Positions 1 through 6,460 of a DNA stretch of 9,430 nucleotides are shown here, piece after piece. Made by a program: the position numbers and the translations under genes. How positions within the stretch are numbered: the stretch's first letter is position 1; the number at the start of each line of letters is the position of its first letter. The notes under the pieces were generated by a model, which worked only from the letters and a program-made list of their open reading frames with translations, was not told the origin of the DNA and made no database searches. Source of the DNA: Kiloniellaceae bacterium (lineage in GTDB: Bacteria > Pseudomonadota > Alphaproteobacteria > Kiloniellales > Kiloniellaceae); assembly GCA_028280915.1 (NCBI GenBank), contig JANQKX010000566.1:1-9430 (forward strand). Reading direction: 5' to 3'.

Positions 1-82
1 CCCCCAAGCGGAACACCTCTCCTTTTTCACCCAAGGCGTCCTCGTCCGATACAAGGACGACGGCCGCCCCCAGCAAAGTTAG
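1..82 (+). CDS. C-terminal end of an unrecognised upstream protein (partial)
   Basis: The frame beginning at base 2 is open from the window edge to a TAG at 80-82 and encodes about 26 residues ending in DDGRPQQS. It lies 9 bp before the ATG of the MinD-like gene on the same strand, so it is probably the last part of the preceding gene in the same operon. The fragment is too short to assign to a family, and no function is proposed. The stop is followed at once by the AGGA ribosome binding site of the next gene. Confidence 0.5.
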   Translation, partial: PQAEHLSFFTQGVLVRYKDDGRPQQS

Positions 83-91
83 GACAGCCCC

Positions 92-910
92 ATGGCAGCC
101 ATAAATCAGGCCCCGCAAAAGGTCGTCGCCCTCCCCGACCAGCAAGCCGCCGCCGCCAAGATGGGACGGCGCCGCCTGCTCTCCATCGCTTCGGGCAAGG
201 GGGGCGTGGGCAAGACCTGGCTGTCCATCACCTTGGCCCATGCCTTGGCGCGGGGCGGCCGGCAAGTCCTGCTGTTCGACGGGGACCTGGGCCTGGCCAA
301 TGTGGACGTGCAACTGGGCATCAACCCGGAGCTGGACCTGACCGGTACGCTGGCCGGTGCCGGCGCCCTGCGGGAAGCGGCTCTGCCCGTGGCGGAGACG
401 GGCTTTGACGTGATCGCCGGACGCTCGGGCTGCGGCTCCCTCGCCGGCCTGGCCGGCCGGGGCCTGGATTGCCTGGGTCAGGACCTGGCCCGCCTGGCGC
501 TGGATTATGACCGGGTGATCATCGACTTGGGCGCGGGCATCGACGACGCGGTGCGCCAGCTGGCGGCCCAAAGCGCCACCTGCCTGGTGGTGGCCACCGA
601 CGAACCCACGTCCCTGACCGATGCCTATGCCTTTTTGAAGCTGTCCTGGCGGGAGAACCCGGAAGCGGACCTGCGCTTGGTGATCAACATGGCCACGACC
701 CGGGCGGAGGGGCAGCGCACCTACGACACCTTAAAAAAGGCCTGCGAGTCCTTTTTGTGCCGGACGCCGCCATTGGCCGGCATCATCCGCCACGACCGGG
801 CCATCAAGGAGGCCATTCGCCATCAGAGCGCGCTTTTGACCCGCTCCCCCACGTGCCCGGCAGCCGAGGACGTGGAGCGTCTGGCCCGGGCCTTTACCGG
901 CGATCCCTGA
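92..910 (+). CDS. MinD/ParA-superfamily ATPase, FlhG (FleN)-like
   Basis: A 272-residue cytoplasmic P-loop ATPase of the MinD/FlhG group. These proteins cycle between ATP dimer and ADP monomer and position or count cell structures such as polar flagella. The deviant Walker A motif KGGVGKT is at residues 36-42 with its signature lysine K36. Walker A' is DGDLGLANVD at 63-72, a form typical of FlhG/FleN. The switch II/Walker B segment is IIDLGAG (143-149), and TDEPTSLTDA (169-178) matches the MinD-family P-loop-distal motif. The N-terminal 25 residues form a loose Ala/Gln-rich extension. A DQQA stretch at 16-19 only faintly recalls the FlhG DQAxxLR motif. No obvious C-terminal amphipathic membrane helix is seen, which argues against true MinD. 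The ATG has an AGGA Shine-Dalgarno about 7 bp upstream. The FliK-like gene starts 13 bp after the stop, supporting a flagellar role. Family assignment is firm; the flagellar role is inferred from context. Confidence 0.9.
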   Translation: MAAINQAPQKVVALPDQQAAAAKMGRRRLLSIASGKGGVGKTWLSITLAHALARGGRQVLLFDGDLGLANVDVQLGINPELDLTGTLAGAGALREAALPVAETGFDVIAGRSGCGSLAGLAGRGLDCLGQDLARLALDYDRVIIDLGAGIDDAVRQLAAQSATCLVVATDEPTSLTDAYAFLKLSWRENPEADLRLVINMATTRAEGQRTYDTLKKACESFLCRTPPLAGIIRHDRAIKEAIRHQSALLTRSPTCPAAEDVERLARAFTGDP

Positions 911-923
911 TCGGCCGCGCGCC

Positions 924-2558
924 ATGGACGCCATCCCGGGCAAGAGCGCGAAAGCCGTGACCGCCACCGGCGGCACGACGGTGCCGACTCCGGGAAATCC
1001 GGTCGGCAGCGCCGCTGTCCAGGGCTTAGCAAACCGCCTCCTCGCGACGATCCCGGCGCCTCAGGCCGCGCTGCCGCGTTTGCCCGTGGGACAGCTCATT
1101 CCCGCACAGGTGGTCCAGTCACAGCCGGGCCAGGGTCAAGCAGGATCAGGTCAAGCGGTTCAGGGCGGTCAGACCGCCGCGATCCTACTGACAACGGCCC
1201 AGGGGCCCTTGCGTTTGGCCCTGCCCTTCCCCTTGCCCCTGGGGACAGCCCTTACCCTGCAGATCCAAAACACGGCTCAGGGGCCTCAACTTTTGCTGCG
1301 CCACGCCGGGCCGGAGGGCAGGATCTCAGCCCCCTCCACCCCGCCACCGGGTCCCGTACAGGCCGGGCCAACGCCCGACGTTCTCACTCGGGGCCAGCCT
1401 CTACCGGTAACCCTTCAGACCCCCAGCCCCTTGGCCCTGAATTCCCTGGGCCTGCCGCCCCTGCCACCAGGCAGCGCGCTGATCCTACAGGTCATCGGCG
1501 CCGGACTGGCGAGCCCCGGACTTGCGAGTCCCGGACTGGCGAGTCCCGGTCTGCAAAGATCCGGTCTGGCGGGGCCGGCTATACAGAGTGCCTTGGCTCA
1601 GGCCATCAAGGCCGGGGGCGGCACGGCGCTTGCACCGGCATCACCCGCCTCGGCGCCGGGCGCCGGTGTCCCTTCCGTCCCACCACAAAGCGGGCAAGGC
1701 ATGGGCAATCTGGCCAAGGCTCCCTTGCGGTTCACCGCGGTGATCGCCGGGACCACCGGCCAGGGCCAGGTCCTGCTACAAAGTCCCCTGGGCAGCTTGA
1801 CGAGCGATTTGCCCATCAAGCTGCCCTTGGGATCATCCTTGAAGTTGGAGCTGGTATCCTTCGACCGGTCGCCGGCTACCGCAAACACCGCCCCGACGAT
1901 ACCAGCCCGGCCCTGGCCCGCCTTGGAAAGCCTGGTGAACCTGGCTCTGCAACATCAAGCGGCGGCGGAGTTGGCCAAAAGCCTGCCCACGGTGGGCCGG
2001 GATTTGGGCAGCGGCCTGATGTTTTTCCTGGCCGCCCTCAAGGCGGGGAGTTTTGGTGCCCTGCTGGCGCCGCAAGAAGCCTGGCTGCAGCGCCTGGGCC
2101 GGGGCGACCTCTTGGAGCGGACCGGGGGCGAACTCTTGCGGGCGGCGCGCGGCGGCGAGGTCTCGCCGGAATGGCGGCTCTTTCTGGTGCCCATCATCCA
2201 CAACGGCGCCGTCCAGGATCTGCGGTTCTTCATCCGCCGGGAGCCGGAGGACGGCGCGTCCGGCGACGAGGAAGCGCCAGGCAAGGCCACGCGTTTCATG
2301 GTCGAGGTGACCTTGAGCCGCTACGGCCAGCTGCAGCTCGACGGCCTGGTGCAGCCGAAACGCTTCGACTTGATCCTGCGCAGCCAAGAAGCCCTGCCCG
2401 ATACGACCCGGCGGCGGATCATGGAGATTTTTCAGAACGTGGCCAGCGAACACGACCACCGCGGCCGCCTCACCTTCCAGGTGGGCCTGGATCAGGTCGT
2501 TATGCCAGCCTCGCCCCAACCACGGAGCAACGATGGATTTTCGGCCTTGTCCGCTTAG
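924..2558 (+). CDS. FliK-like flagellar hook-length control protein, Pro/Gly/Gln-rich
   Basis: A 544-residue protein with a long low-complexity N-terminal part (about 1-330, rich in Pro, Gly, Ala, Gln and Leu) and a folded C-terminal part. Residues about 355-412 are helical. From about 415 to 525 comes a beta-rich domain with the pattern RFMVEVTLSRYGQLQLDG, then a helix with TRRRIMEIFQNV. This resembles the C-terminal domain of FliK-type proteins in Rhodospirillales, which acts with FlhB to switch flagellar export from hook to filament substrates. A disordered N-terminal ruler is normal for the family. It contains five 15-bp tandem units (LASPG type). The start follows the ATPase gene by 13 bp with no clear Shine-Dalgarno, suggesting translational coupling. 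The stop overlaps the convergent GFA gene by 4 bp. The similarity is judged by eye; a non-flagellar secreted or structural protein is not excluded. Confidence 0.7.
   Translation: MDAIPGKSAKAVTATGGTTVPTPGNPVGSAAVQGLANRLLATIPAPQAALPRLPVGQLIPAQVVQSQPGQGQAGSGQAVQGGQTAAILLTTAQGPLRLALPFPLPLGTALTLQIQNTAQGPQLLLRHAGPEGRISAPSTPPPGPVQAGPTPDVLTRGQPLPVTLQTPSPLALNSLGLPPLPPGSALILQVIGAGLASPGLASPGLASPGLQRSGLAGPAIQSALAQAIKAGGGTALAPASPASAPGAGVPSVPPQSGQGMGNLAKAPLRFTAVIAGTTGQGQVLLQSPLGSLTSDLPIKLPLGSSLKLELVSFDRSPATANTAPTIPARPWPALESLVNLALQHQAAAELAKSLPTVGRDLGSGLMFFLAALKAGSFGALLAPQEAWLQRLGRGDLLERTGGELLRAARGGEVSPEWRLFLVPIIHNGAVQDLRFFIRREPEDGASGDEEAPGKATRFMVEVTLSRYGQLQLDGLVQPKRFDLILRSQEALPDTTRRRIMEIFQNVASEHDHRGRLTFQVGLDQVVMPASPQPRSNDGFSALSA
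1506..1580 (+). repeat. Five in-frame 15-bp tandem units in the FliK-like gene
   Basis: Units begin at 1506, 1521, 1536, 1551 and 1566. The first three differ at only a few bases and encode LASPG three times. The fourth (LQRSG) and fifth (LAGPA) are diverged. The repeat is in frame (residues 195-219) and lies in the low-complexity ruler region, so a change in copy number would alter protein length in 5-residue steps without a frameshift. Confidence 0.85.
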
Positions 2559-2983
2559 GTGACAGGCTGATCCAAGCCCCGGAACCGGGGCAAATCATCG
2601 TCAATGTCGTAATAGTCGGCCTTGTCCTCGACGAAGATGTGACGCTCCAGCCGCAACTTCGTGGGCTGGTCCAGGCTGCCCATGTTGATGCCGACCCACT
2701 CTGAGCCGTCGTCCCAAAACAGGATCGAGCCGCAATGGCGGCAAAACCCCCGCCGGGCAAAATCCGAGGAATCGAACCAGGACAGATGATCCTCGCCCGT
2801 CATGGCAAAATCAGCCCGTTTGGCGGCCGCCGCGGCGACGAAGTGCCCGCTTTGGCGTCGGCACATGCCGCAATGGCAGATATGGGGGTCCTCCAGGGGG
2901 CCGGTCACCCGGTAATGGACCGCACCGCAGAGGCAGTGGCCGCTATAGCTTTCCCCCCCGTCATTGGAACTAGCCTTTGCCAT
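2555..2983 (-). CDS. GFA-family (Gfa-like, CENP-V/GFA fold) zinc-binding protein
   Basis: A 142-residue protein of the glutathione-dependent formaldehyde-activating enzyme family (Pfam GFA). It shows the family's full set of cysteine ligands: CxC at C17/C19, CxCxxC at C36/C38/C41 and CxxC at C81/C84, consistent with one structural and one labile zinc. Most family members are annotated by homology only; an activity on a glutathione adduct is possible but not shown here. The reading frame extends upstream to 3154, but the start at 2983 is preferred: an AAGGAAGGG Shine-Dalgarno sits about 8 bp upstream, and the seven-cysteine domain begins soon after. The upstream extension looks like noncoding leader. 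The TAA overlaps the TAG of the convergent FliK-like gene (shared TTAG). The gene stands alone and is divergent from the methyltransferase. Family confident; substrate unknown. Confidence 0.88.
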   Translation of the reverse strand: MAKASSNDGGESYSGHCLCGAVHYRVTGPLEDPHICHCGMCRRQSGHFVAAAAAKRADFAMTGEDHLSWFDSSDFARRGFCRHCGSILFWDDGSEWVGINMGSLDQPTKLRLERHIFVEDKADYYDIDDDLPRFRGLDQPVT

Positions 2984-3134
2984 GTAATGCCCTTCCTTTT
3001 TAAGAATTGCGCCGCCGATCTTGGACTCTAATATAGTCAGGCCAACTTTAAACATCACATATAAACTTAGGCAGGCATGATCGCCTTCTGTGGCGGAGCT
3101 GCGCGGTAACAAGGTAACCTGCGAAGGCAGAAAA
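2984..3134. promoter_or_regulatory. Divergent intergenic region between GFA-like and methyltransferase genes
   Basis: This 151-bp stretch is more AT-rich than its surroundings (about 3020-3070) and must hold promoters for both flanking genes. No hexamer pair with consensus spacing was convincing. TATAAA at 3060-3065 is a possible -10 for the methyltransferase but lacks a good -35. TATATT on the - strand (complement of 3029-3034) is a possible -10 for the GFA gene. An imperfect dyad, TTGG at 3021-3024 with CCAA at 3042-3045, surrounds the latter. GCCTTC (3083-3088) is complementary to GAAGGC (3123-3128), which contains the likely ribosome binding site of the methyltransferase. Confidence 0.4.
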
Positions 3135-3944
3135 ATGGGCCAGGAATACATCACGGACCGCGAGCAAGACGACGACGAGTATGAACGCCTGAAATGGCTC
3201 GAGACGCTTTACGATCCGCCCACCCAAGCGGCGCTGCGGGATTGCGGGCCGCTGGAGGGGCAAAAGGTCTTGGAACTGGGGCCCGGCGGCGGCTCCATGC
3301 TGCGCTGGCTTGCGGCCGAAACGGGGCCCAAGGGCCAGGTGATCGGCGTCGATCAGAACCCCCGCTTCCTGGCCGGCCTGGATCTGCCCAATGTATCGCT
3401 GATCACCGGAAACTTTTATGACGTTGAACTGACAAAGGCGTCCTTCGACCTTGTCTTCGCGCGCTTTGTCTTCCTTCACCTGTCGGACCCGGCGGCCGCG
3501 CTGGCCCGTATGTTCGACCTCCTGCGCCCGGGCGGGTCGGTGGTGATTTTCGATATCGATTCCGCCGGTAACACAGCCTGCGATCCCGGCCACCGCTCGG
3601 CAAAGATTTTCGAACAGGCTTGCAGCGCCATTTGTGACGGGGTGCGCGACGCGAAACTCATGGAAATGGGCATCGGGCGACGCTTGCCCCTCTTGCTCGC
3701 GGACAAAGGGTTTGAGCGGGTAGCGGCGCGCTATCAATCCTACCCCATCCAAGGCGGCACCAAAGATGCCCGATGGTGGCAGCGCAATTTCGACATCATG
3801 GGCACGGCCGGCCTGCGCACCGACACCCTTCCCGAAGATTTTCGCTCCAAACTGAAAGCCCTCGACGCCATCTTCGATGACCCCAGCTTCTGGTTTCTCG
3901 CGCCGCTCTTCGCCACCGCCCAGGGTCGTCGCCCGGAGGATTAA
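3135..3944 (+). CDS. Class I SAM-dependent methyltransferase, target unknown
   Basis: A 269-residue cytoplasmic methyltransferase with a Rossmann fold. Motif I is VLELGPGGG (45-53), which binds SAM. The acidic residue ending strand beta-2 is D73 in VIGVDQN. Motif III lies around LITGNFYD (89-96), and motif IV/post-motif is FDLVFARFVFLHL with LRPGG at 130-134. The N-terminal segment before motif I (ERLKWLETLYDPPTQ) resembles small-molecule methyltransferases of the UbiE/type-11 group. No substrate-specific motif was recognised. ATG 3135 is preferred over the in-frame GTG at 3090 because GAAGG lies about 8 bp before it and the extra 15 residues look like noncoding leader. It is followed by a structured 133-bp leader and then the DUF3179 gene on the same strand; whether they form an operon is unclear. 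A long open frame on the opposite strand (3048-3950) is a shadow. Confidence 0.88.
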   Translation: MGQEYITDREQDDDEYERLKWLETLYDPPTQAALRDCGPLEGQKVLELGPGGGSMLRWLAAETGPKGQVIGVDQNPRFLAGLDLPNVSLITGNFYDVELTKASFDLVFARFVFLHLSDPAAALARMFDLLRPGGSVVIFDIDSAGNTACDPGHRSAKIFEQACSAICDGVRDAKLMEMGIGRRLPLLLADKGFERVAARYQSYPIQGGTKDARWWQRNFDIMGTAGLRTDTLPEDFRSKLKALDAIFDDPSFWFLAPLFATAQGRRPED

Positions 3945-4021
3945 TACCAAGGATCACGGGTGATGATCCATTGGGAGCACCATGGCGTTCAAAAGCTTCC
4001 CGGTTTTTTGAACATTTGGTA
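3945..4021 (+). repeat. Nested inverted repeats after the methyltransferase (possible small mobile/REP-like element or leader RNA)
   Basis: Starting at the base after the methyltransferase TAA, the 77-bp segment is bounded by TACCAA (3945-3950) and TTGGTA (4016-4021), which are perfect complements. Inside lie two perfect hairpins: GGATCA/TGATCC (3951-3956 with 3964-3969) and GTTCAAAA/TTTTGAAC (3987-3994 with 4006-4013). On paper they fold as a three-way junction. It could be a dispersed palindromic element, a terminator region or a structured leader of the DUF3179 gene. Confidence 0.5.
3973..4009 (+). terminator. Possible intrinsic terminator after the methyltransferase gene
   Basis: GGGAGC (3973-3978) can pair with GCTTCCC (3995-4001) with one bulged T. 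This is followed by GG and then six T (4004-4009). The stem is short and the loop long (16 nt), so this is a weak candidate. It competes with the GTTCAAAA/TTTTGAAC hairpin, which would sequester the T-run, giving two mutually exclusive folds. Confidence 0.35.
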
Positions 4022-4077
4022 CAGTCCTTCGCGAAGCTCTTTTCGCCGACGCGCCGCCATTGGATGGGGAAGACAAC

Positions 4078-5277
4078 ATGTTCTGGGACCTGCTTTTTTG
4101 GGCCGGGCTGATCGTATCGATCGCCATCGGGTTTTTATACTTCCGCGATCTGGGGGACATCAGCCAGATGGTCCTAAAGGTTAAGCGGGAAAACATGGTC
4201 CGTTTCATCCGCAACGAATACAAGCTCATCGCCGTGGGCCTGGGCGCGGCGGCCGTCATGGCCATCGCCCATCTGATATTCGGCGGCGGCCCGGCCTGGG
4301 TGTTTTGGATCGCTATCCTGGTGATCGCCTTTTTGCATGCTTTTCCTTATGTTTGGGTGCATGTGGGGCTGCGCAATCAAAAGAACAGCGCCACCTACGT
4401 CAGCAACAAGGAAGCCCGGGCCTGGGTCAGCCCGTCGAACGAGGTGATCGTGATCGAAAAGGACGGCGTGGCCCGCGCCCACCCGGACAGCCAGATCATG
4501 CGCCCCCACCTAGCCGGCAACCCGGCCGGCCTGGCCGGTGAGAACGTGATCATGACCTATTGCGCCATGGCTAACCTGGGAATCGGTTATACGCCGGAAG
4601 TGGAAGGCAAGGCCCTGGATCTGGAAGTGCTGGCCCAGCACGGCAACAATCTGATCCTGCGCGACAACGCGACGGGCGCGCCCATTCAGCAGATCTACGG
4701 CTGTCCCGAAAATCCGGCCAACAAAGGACAGGGCATGAAGCCCTGGCCTACCTTCCGTATGACCTTCCGGGGTTTTGAAAAAGCCTATCCCGAGGGACAG
4801 GTCTTTATCAACAAGCCCTCGGCCAATCCCGTGCTGCGGCTTTTCGACATGTTCACCGAGACGATGTTTTCCGCCGGCATCGCCCGCCAGCACCGGGAAG
4901 CCGCGCCGGTGATGGACAACATGTCCCATCACGACGACCGACTGCCCAACAAAACCTATGTGTGGGGCATCAACATCGGCGGCGACGCGGTCTGTTTTAC
5001 CGATGATTTCATCGCCTTGCACGATGGCCCCGTGAACACGGTGATCGGTGGTCGCACCATCGTTCTGGCCTACGACCGGGTCTATGAGAGCATCGGGGCC
5101 TGGTACAACGATGGCGACAACCCGGTGACCCAGATCGACTTTTTCGGCCAATCCAACAACGGCCCCCTCAAGAGGGTTGAGTTTTTAAAACCCGGCATGT
5201 TCTGGCACGTCTGGGCCGAGTTCTATCCCAACACGGATATCAATCGGGTCGCGGCGGAACAGGAGCAAGCCGCCTAG
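4078..5277 (+). CDS. DUF3179-family membrane-anchored protein of unknown function
   Basis: A 399-residue protein. Three hydrophobic segments are visible near the N-terminus (about 2-22, 50-68 and 74-98), so it is an inner-membrane protein with a large C-terminal domain of about 300 residues. The soluble part fits DUF3179. It has VIMTYCAMANLG (157-168, with the family's TYC motif), NNLILRDNATG, MKPWPTFRMTF followed by a YPEGQVF turn, VWGINIGGDAVCF, and near the end GMFWHVWAEFYPNTDINR, like the FWxxWxxFxPxT pattern of the family. No member has an activity that I can name. The start at ATG 4078 is chosen for GGGGA 7 bp upstream and because the first membrane segment begins there; an in-frame TTG at 4060 adds six polar residues. 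The stop lies 8 bp from the convergent CoA-transferase stop. Which side of the membrane carries the domain is not determined. Confidence 0.75.
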   Translation: MFWDLLFWAGLIVSIAIGFLYFRDLGDISQMVLKVKRENMVRFIRNEYKLIAVGLGAAAVMAIAHLIFGGGPAWVFWIAILVIAFLHAFPYVWVHVGLRNQKNSATYVSNKEARAWVSPSNEVIVIEKDGVARAHPDSQIMRPHLAGNPAGLAGENVIMTYCAMANLGIGYTPEVEGKALDLEVLAQHGNNLILRDNATGAPIQQIYGCPENPANKGQGMKPWPTFRMTFRGFEKAYPEGQVFINKPSANPVLRLFDMFTETMFSAGIARQHREAAPVMDNMSHHDDRLPNKTYVWGINIGGDAVCFTDDFIALHDGPVNTVIGGRTIVLAYDRVYESIGAWYNDGDNPVTQIDFFGQSNNGPLKRVEFLKPGMFWHVWAEFYPNTDINRVAAEQEQAA

Positions 5278-5285
5278 AGGGAATT

Positions 5286-6440
5286 TCACAGCGAAGCGGT
5301 AATCCCCTTTTGCCCCAGGAGCGGCGCGCTCTTTTTCGCCGGCTTGGCCGCTTGGGCAAACCGAAGGGGGCAGGCCATGGCCTTTGCCGTCCCCAGTTCC
5401 CCATGGGGATAGTCGGCGAAGACCCCGCGGGCCAGGACCTGGGGATGGACCATCATCTCGGACACCGTCAGGACCGGGCCGCAGGGCATGCCGGCCGCCG
5501 ACAGGGCCTCGACCCAATGGCTGCGCGGCTTTTTCTTGAACTTCTCGGTGATGAGGGCTCCCAGCGCGTCCCGGTTGGCGACCCGGTCTTGGGTGCTGGC
5601 AAACCTTGGATCGTCGGCGATTTCGCTCAGACCGAGGATGTCAAGCAATTTAAGCCAGCTATCCGGCGCCGCCGTGATGCCAAAGGCGACCCAGCCGTCC
5701 TCGGCTTCGTAAGCCTCGTAGGGTGTGAAGGTGGGATATCCCGTCCCCAAGGGCACCGGGTCCTCGGCGCCCGCCAGAACCAGGGCGGATTGCAGATAGG
5801 TGAACATAATGCCCGTTTCCAGCAAGGACGCCTCGACCAGGTCGCCCTTACCCGTTCTTTGCTTGCGCAAAAGGGCCGCGAGGATCCCCATGGCGGCAAC
5901 CACGCCGGTGGCGATATCCGTGATGGGGGCGCCGCACTTCGTCGGGTGTCGGGCGCCCCGATCCCCGGTGAAGGACATCAATCCGCTCATGCCCTGCATG
6001 ACCAAGTCAAAACCGCCGCGATCGGCCCAGGGTCCCGAGCGTCCAAATCCCGAGATCGAGCAATAGACCATGCCTGGATAGCGGGCCGCCACTTGCTCAT
6101 AGCCGAACCCGAGCTTGTCCAGCACGCCGACCCGGTAATTCTCGACCACGCAATCCGCCGAACCGATCAGCTCCCAGAGCGCCGCCTTTCCCGCCTCGGA
6201 CTTGAGGTCGAGGGCGAGGCTGTCCTTACCCCGGTTGACCAAAAAGAAGCTGGCGCTGTCGCTTCCCAGCCTGTCGTCGGCGGAAACATCCCAGCGCTGG
6301 GCGTCGCCCCCGTCCGGGCGTTCCACCTTGATGACCTCGGCCCCCAAGTCCGACAGCATCAAGCCGCAAATGGGCCCGGCCAGTACATGCGACAATTCCA
6401 CAACCTTGATGCCGGCCAGCGGCGTATCCCGAACGGTCAT
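5286..6440 (-). CDS. Family III CoA-transferase (CaiB/BaiF type)
   Basis: A 384-residue enzyme of the CaiB/BaiF/formyl-CoA transferase family, close to the usual 380-400 residues. These enzymes move CoA from an acyl-CoA donor to a free carboxylate as intertwined dimers. The N-terminal signature is VVELSHVLAGP (13-23) followed by LGAEVIKVERP (32-42). The NRGKDSLALDL and GFGRSGP blocks follow. The catalytic Asp that forms the acyl-aspartyl anhydride is D175 in the segment PITDIATG. The C-terminal part carries GMPCGPV and HPQVLARGVF, also usual. The start at 6440 (MTVRDT) is preferred over the longer frame to 6539, because the family fold begins just after it and the longer frame overlaps the crotonase gene. 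It is the last gene of the operon, 20 bp after the crotonase stop. Donor and acceptor cannot be read from the sequence. Family very sure; substrate unknown. Confidence 0.93.
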   Translation of the reverse strand: MTVRDTPLAGIKVVELSHVLAGPICGLMLSDLGAEVIKVERPDGGDAQRWDVSADDRLGSDSASFFLVNRGKDSLALDLKSEAGKAALWELIGSADCVVENYRVGVLDKLGFGYEQVAARYPGMVYCSISGFGRSGPWADRGGFDLVMQGMSGLMSFTGDRGARHPTKCGAPITDIATGVVAAMGILAALLRKQRTGKGDLVEASLLETGIMFTYLQSALVLAGAEDPVPLGTGYPTFTPYEAYEAEDGWVAFGITAAPDSWLKLLDILGLSEIADDPRFASTQDRVANRDALGALITEKFKKKPRSHWVEALSAAGMPCGPVLTVSEMMVHPQVLARGVFADYPHGELGTAKAMACPLRFAQAAKPAKKSAPLLGQKGITASL

Positions 6441-6460
6441 TCTTGAGATCCCATCTTTTG

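Noticed and set aside
1506..1580. CRISPR-like or other array
   Set aside because: Units are 15 bp with no spacers and are in frame within a coding region; it is a protein tandem repeat.
1833..2519. 228-codon open frame on the - strand
   Set aside because: Shadow of the folded C-terminal part of the FliK-like gene; composition is that of a reverse-complement frame.
2984..3154. N-terminal extension of the GFA-like protein to 3154
   Set aside because: The extra 57 residues show no family similarity, cover an AT-rich promoter-like region, and a strong Shine-Dalgarno precedes ATG 2983.
3048..3950. 300-codon open frame on the - strand
   Set aside because: It is antisense to the methyltransferase, whose SAM-binding motifs are plain; no recognisable protein features.
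4027..4036. CTTCGCGAAG perfect 10-bp palindrome in the DUF3179 leader
   Set aside because: Short and GC-rich; palindromes of this size are expected by chance and no promoter was found beside it.
5310..6446. 378-codon open frame on the + strand
   Set aside because: It lies antisense to the clear CoA-transferase gene and its translation has no domain pattern; it is a GC-rich shadow frame.
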